In this document: positions 57,216-64,000 of the stretch, piece after piece
Position numbering within the stretch: the first letter of the stretch is position 1
Layout of the letters: each line of letters starts with the position of its first letter
Source: Margaritifera margaritifera
Lineage: Eukaryota > Mollusca > Bivalvia > Unionida > Margaritiferidae
Reading direction: 5' to 3'
DNA: 64,000 nt
Assembly: GCA_029931535.1 (NCBI GenBank)
Contig: JAQPZY010000602.1
Location: 124,001-188,000, forward strand
The notes under the pieces: model-generated
Database searches by the model: none
Told to the model about the DNA's origin: nothing
What the model saw: only the letters and a program-made list of their open reading frames with translations
Made by a program: the position numbers and the translations under genes

Positions 57216-59211
57216 TGCTCACAAAAAACTCTTTTTTCTTTTTTCTTCTTCTGCTTTTCTTCCTTTGGTTATTGTCTATATTTATATTACAAACATAATA
57301 ATTTTGGTTTGCTCCAAGCAACTGGACTGGCTTCAAAATCTCTATAAATCCTTGCATTGTTGAAAGGTATATATTGGGATCAATCTTATTGACTAACCCA
57401 GTGTCTTCTTTTTCCTATCCTCTACTCTATTCCGACTCAACCATTATACAGATTCTGTTTGACGAACATTTTCCGAAGAATACATTATTAAAAATTTGGT
57501 TATGATGAGCTTTATCATAAAAGCTCTTTTTCACGAGCACTGTAGCTGTGCTCACTATTAGTAGCTATTTCGTTCATTAAAATATCACTGGATTTTGTCC
57601 AGATGTTGTGGACTTAAAAGAAGATTTTTCAATGATGTTGGTGATGACGCTTTTTCACTTATTTTAGGTACATACAAATTGTGAATACAAAACGTTAAGA
57701 AGATCATTAACATTTTTGTTTTCAGTCTTTCTTTCTCTATTTTATTTTAATTTATTCCTGTCCTTTCTTTTCAATATGGGACACAGCTCAATGTACGTAA
57801 CGACATTTTTTTTCTTTTTTTAGGTGCTATTTTATTAATTAGGGGAAAACAAGCGCACCCTGTTATTCAGTTCAAGATTTCAGCAATCGCCCATTCTTTG
57901 TTCATTTATGTCTCTTCGTCGCATAAAGAAGACATATAAGTTTTGTACTGCCCGTCTGTCCATCCCTTCCTCTTATCTTGCAAGCATGATATATAAAACG
58001 GGATTGAACCAAACAAAACCAAATTAGATATTTAGATTCTTTGAGTATTTCACATTACCTCACTATGCTCTCGTGCCTGTGGCATTATTTGGCAACTTAT
58101 CCCAAACATTTTTATTGTCTAGACTTAAACTTTGTTGTTAGCACGATTAAGATAAATGAGATGTGTTACGCATTTTGCATTGATCTATAAATGACCTAAT
58201 TAGATTTTAGGCCATTGCAGCAATTGTTCCATATGTTACACATTTGGAAACTTTTTGTACTGGACAATAATAGTTTAAGCACAATTAAGCGAAATCCACT
58301 TGAGGTAGACACATGAAATGTGATGCATATGCTCTCGTGCATTTGTGGATGCGATGGTTATGTTCTCATGCCATTACAGCATATATTGTTTCAAATGTTT
58401 CTACGTTTTTGTTGGATGTAGGCTTTTTGGCATAAGTGTTTCACAAGCACATATTTACTTTCTTTGGTCCAAAATTTCAGTTGGATGTCCCCACGTTTGG
58501 GACAGATATTATCCTAATTTTTGCAGCTTAGCATTTTCTGTATGCTATTTTAAGATGGATAGATATTCAGCAACAAAATCTGAGTGTGTTTCTGTACAAA
58601 TCATCAGGGATGATAAATTTAATCTATCTCGTTGATCTCTATTCTGCTTTAATAACTTGGAGTAACCTAACATCATAAACTTTTTTACATGAAAGCTAAT
58701 ATCATCTGATGCGTCGTAGTCTCGTTCTACCAGACTCACGTGACCTTGAGAGAGCTAAGCCGATCCAGAGTCTGGTAAAGGTCTATACAGTTGATTGCTT
58801 CCAATTAAAGAAGCTCACTTTTTTTTATTTTCTCCCAAAAACACTCCATTTATAAAGTGCATCAGCATTACTTGTACATAAGCGATAAATATAAACATAT
58901 AAATATACATGAGAGGTGGTGGAATGTATTGGTGCAAAGTGCAATACGTACCCGCCTTTTATGTAAACTCTTAGTTTGTGTCAGTCTGTTGATTAACATG
59001 ATTCATGTAGAGGAATATTAGATATACATATTTTATGCGTGATCAGTCATTAAACATCAGCAAAAAATGAAATTCTGCACTTATGTGATCTACGTTTTTA
59101 TAAAGAACACTGACTAACCTGTCAACCAATCAAAGACTTTAGAAGATTATGGTGAGCTTTGTTTTGAGCATCACAATCGTTTGTATTGTATTGACATTTA
59201 CCAAACCCTAG
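57216..59211. other. intron or intergenic sequence
   Basis: Contains a possible short terminal exon (57603-57667) and the stem-loop ATGTCTCTTCG/AAAGAAGACAT at about 57907-57936. Frames at 58345-58739 mirror each other and match nothing. Confidence 0.4.
57603..57667 (+). CDS. IgSF receptor alternative terminal exon (weak)
   Basis: After the acceptor TGGATTTTGTCCAG (ends 57602), the phase-1 frame reads DVVDLKEDFSMMLVMTLFHL and stops at TAG 57665-57667. It could be an alternative last exon. The hydrophobic end is unlike a cytoplasmic tail and no polyadenylation signal was identified close by, so confidence is low. Confidence 0.2.
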
Positions 59212-59405
59212 TATTGCAAAGATCTCACAAAGCCATGCGAGATGCTTGGTTGATCGATACTAAAAATGCATCGAAGATAAATAGCAGGGGCGAACTTAAC
59301 CAGTGCCAGCAGTGGTGGATATACATTGAATTAAAATATACTAGTACCACAACGCAATACAACAGAAAGGTTCAATTACTAAAACCTTTGTCTGAAACTG
59401 TTTAA
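59212..59405 (+). CDS. IgSF receptor candidate terminal exon
   Basis: The acceptor GACATTTACCAAACCCTAG (ends 59211) opens a phase-1 frame that fits exon 7 or candidate exon 8. It reads VLQRSHKAMRDAWLIDTKNA and continues with QQWWIYIELKYTSTTTQYNR, ending at TAA 59403-59405. The Y-I-E-L element resembles the Y-x-x-L half of immunoreceptor or endocytic motifs, but the -2 position is tryptophan, so it is not a consensus ITIM. An AATAAA lies 133 bp downstream. Ordinary amino-acid composition in an AT-rich background supports a real exon. Confidence 0.4.
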
Positions 59406-59537
59406 TTTTTGTGGATAATAATTCACACATTAAGCTTTATCTGAGAACTTTTCAGTACAAATATGTTATTCCCAGTACTTTACATCCAATGTTTTGCACA
59501 GCAAAAAACATGTGTGAATTTTTAAAACTTGACAGAA

Positions 59538-59543
59538 AATAAA
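59538..59543 (+). promoter_or_regulatory. candidate polyadenylation signal
   Basis: AATAAA lies 133 bp after the stop codon of the candidate terminal exon. In such AT-rich DNA the hexamer is common, so this is only suggestive. Confidence 0.3.
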
Positions 59544-61544
59544 TGGAACGACTTTTGTTGAATGAATTTTGTTTAACCAAGAGAGGTATTTCTTACCATG
59601 TTATTCGACTTTCCTAGTGAATATCGTGTCTTTGAATTTCCTCTGATATTTTGATTATTTATATAAGGAAAATTACTGAAATCATTGTGTTCAGAACATT
59701 TTGCCTGATATAGACCAATTAAAATTCCTTATTTCTGTTTATTATTTATGATCGGTTAGAAAGTTTGTCTTATTGATTGGTATTTCTGATATTGTGATGA
59801 ATAATTATTCCTTAATTGGCTGAGCTAGTTTTGAGCTTACAGGGTAAGACTATAATCCATATCTGAGATCCGAACCCGTTACCGGTGTATTTTTTGTACT
59901 CTGAAAAATCGGTTTTCAGAATACTGGTTTTTGGCTGGAACTTTGTCAGATATATTGAGAATTATCTAATATCGTTTTGAAGCGTAGTCTTAGCTTAGTC
60001 TGAGCTCTGTTTTCATGAGACCTTATATGGATCTATGATTACTAAAGTGATGTCCCAACCCCTGAAGAAAACTACCACCTCACGCCATGTTGAGTCGTTC
60101 CTAGTGTTGACCATGTTAATCCGGATGAAAACTATATTTTGTGTTCCTTCCCATTAGATTTGGGGGCTTGTCTGTCTCACAGAGCTGGTTGCACGTTGAA
60201 TATATCATTTTGACTGTTCAGAGAGGCGAAATTATCTATATAAACAACACATGCGCATAAAAGACAATTGTATTTGGTCCTCCGTGTGTCCTTTGTCGAC
60301 AGGATTCACCGTAATTAGTGTAGCTTCCACAGACACTATTGTTAAGTTAAAAAGCCTTATTCGTCCTCACAAATATTTTCCAAGATCTCATTGCAAGCAA
60401 TTAAACAACCATTTCTTTGCACAATATATCAACCGTAACCTTCTAAATATGTTTGAAACCACCAGAACTAAAATTATATCAGGTTTGGTCTAATGATCTT
60501 AAAAAATCTCTTGGTCACATCAAAATCCCCTCTTTAATATTATTAAGTTTACTCTGGGAACTTCCGTCTCGTGCCAGCCGATATAATCTTAAACAAAAGG
60601 TCATGCATAAAGTAATGGGAAACTTGGCACAACAGACTATTATTTCTTAATTGATTATTTTTTTAGTAGCATTTATTGGTCACCTTAATCACATCATCAG
60701 TATGATGTACCCATGAAAATGCATAAATAAACGCATTTTGCAAATGAAATAGTTGGGCTGCAGCTACATCAGGTCTAGAATCAATATGAACATTGGCACA
60801 TATTAACTGTACTTCAAGGAAGTACCATCCTTGTGAATAAAGAACTGGCATTATCTGAGAAAAGGTGGGGAAGATGTACGCCCATTTGAACTACTTTTAA
60901 TTTTTAAAACTGGAACGATGGCAAATAATTACAAAGTCTGTGAGTTACATATCTCGATTTTATAATTAATCACGTCCAATATTATATCTTTTACATGATA
61001 AAAATGGAACCATAAACTGTACAAGAAAGATGTTTTAAAACTTACTTGTAATAACTTCCATTGGGTTCTAAAGCTTTAATTGTAAAGCCTTGTATTTTCC
61101 CTATTTGTTCTTGTTTTTGTTCTAAGATTTAAACCTTAGGGAATGTTGTAAAACAAGGTTACAATCTTATATAACACATTCTCGACGGCTCACATTTTTT
61201 TTGTTTTCGTATTGTTTTTCTTTTGTGGTGAAATGCGGGAAATAAAATTAAACACGTAGTGATTACAAAGTATCTACATGTACCAGAATCATGGATTCAA
61301 CCTCCTCGGATCGCAGAAGTGCAACGCAGGGGCATAACTGCTGCGTCTTTTTTGTGCCAACACCGTTTTCTTGGGAGCGTAATTAAATATTATGCTGCTT
61401 ATAAAAACTGCCAAATTGAGAAATGCTGTGTGGCACATCGTATAATTTGAATATGAGCGTAAACCTAAATGCTATACGCGCATATCTTTAGATTTGCTCA
61501 TTTCAGTTAAAAGGTCACAAACAGAATATAAAAGAGTTTACACT
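59544..61544. other. AT-rich stretch without recognised gene
   Basis: Overlapping plus-strand frames at 60251-60650 and frames at 60663-60851 and 61259-61450 show no domain, start context or splice evidence. Confidence 0.4.
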
Positions 61545-62541
61545 ACATCCATAATTCCTTCTACTCATCAGCATGACCATAACAAGGACTACCCATTAGC
61601 TCAAGAGATATTAATTCCAGCCGAAAACGAGCTATCAGAGTTGCAAAACAAAGTTGATCAGTGGTTACTTTGATAAAACAATCAACTGTACAAAAACCAT
61701 TGTGTACATTGAAAAGCAAACTGAAATAAATTATTCATTACATAAAATGAAAGCTTCACATGCAATAAGGTTTATATCTGAAAAAAGGATACACAGAGTT
61801 GTATTCTTTGAACAACAACCTTGGTTGAAATCCTACATATAACTAAATACTAGTCTGAGACAAAACCAATAAATTATTTCGAGAAACAGTTTTCAAAAAT
61901 GATGAATAACCCTGTATTTGGCAAGCAAATGGAAAACCTCGGAAAGAGGACAACAGTTAAAATATGTACAGAAGAAAATATATTTTCCAATGCCAAAAAG
62001 ATACATCATTTCCCAGGAGAACAATTACTGACGATGACTTAGTGCTGCCAGTCTGAAAAACGAGAAAATAAAATTAACCAAACCGATCTGTGGTGGTTTT
62101 ATTGCATTAGAGCTATCCAAATCGTTCATGTGCCAATTCTTTAAAACAAGTTGAAAAAAATGGTAATAAAAAGAGACTGCCCATGACATATACTTATTTT
62201 TTTTATACATTCATGTTGACACAAAAGACTTTTACAGTGATTTGAAAGAGAACATCAAAGTTTATGACACTGCTGAATATTCAAAAGCTATCGTGTTAGT
62301 TTACTGCAAATGAATACAAATGATACCCGGCTTTTTCAAAGATGAAGTAATCGGCATACCAGTTAGAGATTTGTATGGGCTAATGTCAAATCTCTATTCA
62401 TTCAAGATCGATAAAGACAAAAAGTCAGTCTGTAATGGAAAAGGATTAAAAAGTGGCATTAGTATAAAAAATTGCACATACGAAATTATCACGAGATTTA
62501 TTTACTCATGTCATAAAATGACGAGATGTATAGCATGAAAA
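61545..62541 (+). pseudogene. second family-B DNA polymerase fossil (Polinton/Maverick-like)
   Basis: Plus-strand blocks in order: HNKDYPLAQEILIPAENELS (about 61580-61640); RIHRVVFFEQQPWLKSYI (about 61785-61840); after a frame change FSKMMNNPVFGKQMENLGKR (about 61887-61950), the N-x-x-x-G-K-x-M-E-N fingers motif, well kept; LTKPICGGFIALELSKSFMC (about 62075-62135); then VDTKDFYSDLKENIK (about 62216-62262), just after a disrupted stretch where the D-T-D-S motif should begin; and in the 73-codon frame 62320-62538 GFFKDEVIGIPVRDLYGLMS. The same blocks occur in the 31.3-32.2 kb fossil, but the two differ greatly and are not a recent duplication. Stops and shifts inactivate it. Polymerases of this type copy the linear DNA of Polinton-like elements. 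Confidence 0.85.
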
Positions 62542-62831
62542 TAAACAAAATACAGTTGTCTATGTATGACAGCACACGGTTTTAGATTGATAATGTTAAA
62601 CATTACCTTATGGTCATGTCAGTACATTATATTGAAAGGGAAACTAAAATCGAATTAAAAGTTTGTTTTATTTCTTCTATTTTAACATATCTACAATTTC
62701 CCCTTTCATTTCATCTGTGACAAGATCATTATCAGTGATGATTAGTTATTTAACTTTTCTGTTCTTGTTATATAAGACGACCAAAACTATGTGTTCTTTT
62801 CTCTAAATTCCGTGATCACAGAGTTGTACTT
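62542..62831. other. spacer between polymerase and ATPase fossils
   Basis: The two dead genes converge on this AT-rich 290-bp spacer. A minus-strand segment at about 62745-62690 could hold the decayed end of the ATPase, but it is not clear. Confidence 0.4.
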
Positions 62832-63200
62832 TTATACAATCACCAATACTGTTTTTTTTTCTTCAAGATGTCTAACACTGAAAGCTATTCTAGATAGGCT
62901 AGTTGCTTTCACTCTTACATCGTCAAGATTCCTACAATCATCAATTAGAAATAACGTATTTGTACCGTGATAGATATAAACCAATATCTCTAACCACTTA
63001 TCTAATTTATCTTCAGGATCTGTCACAATCAGCTTTGTATATTTTTGCAAAGGTCTTGTTGCACAAAAAGGTTGACAAATGATAACGATGTAATCGAAAA
63101 TGTATTTGTATTCAGTATTTGTTAGACTTTGTGCACACACTATTTTCTCACAATTAGTCACTCCACAAATTGGGATTTTATGAGGTTGTTTCAAATACAT
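62832..63200 (-). pseudogene. Polinton-type packaging ATPase fossil (FtsK/HerA-like)
   Basis: The 122-codon minus-strand frame has the layout of the DNA-packaging ATPase carried by Polinton/Maverick and adintovirus-like elements. The Walker A region reads GVTNCEKI at 63141-63164, where the second glycine is glutamate and the final T/S is isoleucine, so the P-loop is destroyed. YIFDYIVIICQPF follows at about 63101-63060. The Walker B strand NTLFLIDDC (about 62957-62931) is intact, and LSRIAFSVRH (about 62900-62870) corresponds to the downstream conserved 'S-x-R-H' block. The frame then breaks at an A-run in the coding strand (about 62851-62860). The gene converges with the polymerase fossil, as in one element. 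It is non-functional. Confidence 0.75.
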
Positions 63201-64000
63201 GTCTGGATGCCTAAAAAAAAATTAATCTAAGTTTGTTGCGTTGGATGTTAATGTACATTTTGGAAGCATCTACATTTTCTTTTCCATTGACCTCAAAATG
63301 AATACCTTGTAATACATTTGCTAATTTAAGAATGCTACCTTGCAGTCTTTAACCGTATGCACTTCCCCAGATTAAGCTAGATGCAGTGACTGTCAGTGAA
63401 AAAAATGTTAACACTCACTTTTCTAATTGAGGTGTGCTTTTGTTCTTAATCAAACACATATTTAGTGGCTTCTGTAAACTGATGCCTCAGTTGGAATCCC
63501 TAGGAATAAACTATATTTGGCAGACATTCCATGGTCATCGAGACTTTTTCTATTGTTCAGTTGTAGAACCTTTCAGGATCACTTTCTCTACTCTTTTTAC
63601 ACAGTATCAAAACACCCTTTAAACTCATCCTAGTAGAGTTAAGTGTATAAGCTGTATTAGCTACTATATTAATAATTATCTCCATAGTAATGTAGGTGTA
63701 GGAGAAAGCAATTCCATTTTTGTCATTAATCGATTGCGCAATTGATTTAGAGGTAATCGTATGCTACTGTGGGCAAATGTTTTCGAGTTCATAGTCTTGG
63801 TTTCTGCCTTCTATCACTTCAGCTAGTTTTGTAAGTGTAATTTTAAATCCGATATCCCGATATCAAACGACATGAATAAGCTACCAGGTATAATCAATAC
63901 ATTTGGAGTTGCCTTTAGTATTGCTGTCTGTAAAGTTTGTTTGGCTTTAATGTTATTCGGTGTCAGGAGTTATGTATTTACTCTATGTTGACATTGTATT
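63201..64000. other. AT-rich stretch without recognised gene
   Basis: A 62-codon plus-strand frame at 63434-63622 has no recognisable domain. The rest of the putative Polinton-like element could continue beyond the window, but nothing is identifiable here. Confidence 0.4.

Larger units (their letters stand above)
45611..59405 (+). other. gene model: IgSF single-pass transmembrane receptor
   Basis: The exons predicted at 45611-45671, 47463-47786, 48161-48291, 49479-49666, 50396-50536, 52613-52696 and 55177-55311, with possible 56349-56405 and 59212-59405 (or 57603-57667), join by GT-AG introns. Most joins are phase 1. The product would be a secretory signal, an N-terminal Ig-like domain, a second Ig-like domain, one transmembrane helix and a cytoplasmic tail; about 430 residues if all candidates are used. 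Such modular genes are typical of cell-surface recognition or adhesion receptors, which are numerous in bivalves. Exon 4 needs a frameshift, so the gene is either a recent pseudogene or carries an assembly error. An LINE fragment lies 5' on the other strand and repeat array R2 sits in the intron after exon 5. Confidence 0.75.

Noticed and set aside
1..64000. CRISPR arrays, operons, bacterial promoters or ribosome binding sites
   Set aside because: The window is eukaryotic: split gene with GT-AG introns, LINEs, SINE-like elements and microsatellites; no spaced identical repeats with unique spacers were seen.

Overview
The window is AT-rich, intron-rich animal DNA. Its gene density is very low, it carries long (TA)n tracts and tRNA-derived SINE-like pieces, and it is crowded with decayed non-LTR retrotransposons, Polinton/Maverick-type fossils, foldback elements and tandem repeats. 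This combination, with an immunoglobulin-superfamily (IgSF) receptor gene, suits a mollusc, most likely a bivalve. That assignment is inference; no marker gene fixes it.

The one convincing host gene is on the + strand from 45611 to about 59405. It encodes a signal peptide, two Ig-like domains, a transmembrane helix and a cytoplasmic tail spread over small exons that are almost all phase 1. Exons 1, 2, 3, 5, 6 and 7 are well supported. Exon 4 can only be read with a frameshift. The last exons are tentative.

Layout, left to right. 1-3.4 kb: AT-rich DNA with a possible Harbinger nuclease scrap, a (TA)n tract and copy 1 of a dispersed repeat whose copy 2 lies at 38.8-39.35 kb. 4.4-8.8 kb: pieces resembling Polinton accessory proteins, interrupted by a degraded Jockey/CR1-like LINE (6.33-7.74 kb). 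9.6-10.05 kb: a large near-perfect palindrome followed by a second inverted repeat. 10.6-15.5 kb: an almost full-length but broken L1/Tx1-like LINE on the + strand. 21.1-21.4, 23.2-24.6 and 44.3-45.5 kb: three more LINE fragments, all on the - strand. 24.6-25.9 kb: a tandem array of dimeric units carrying AGGTCA/TGACCT palindromes. 28.1-28.45 kb: a 26-bp minisatellite. 31.3-32.2 kb: a family-B DNA polymerase fossil. 34.7-35.4 kb: a ~200-bp tandem repeat derived from coding sequence. 36.4-37.3 and 50.7-52.0 kb: the same ~146-bp tandem family in opposite orientations. 40.1-43.0 kb: two long-inverted-repeat elements. 61.5-63.2 kb: a second polymerase fossil (+) next to a packaging-ATPase-like fossil (-), probably one dead Polinton-like element.

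Apart from the receptor gene, everything with recognisable coding ancestry is mobile or virus-like and inactivated by stops, frameshifts or lost catalytic residues. The receptor's introns have themselves been invaded by repeats.
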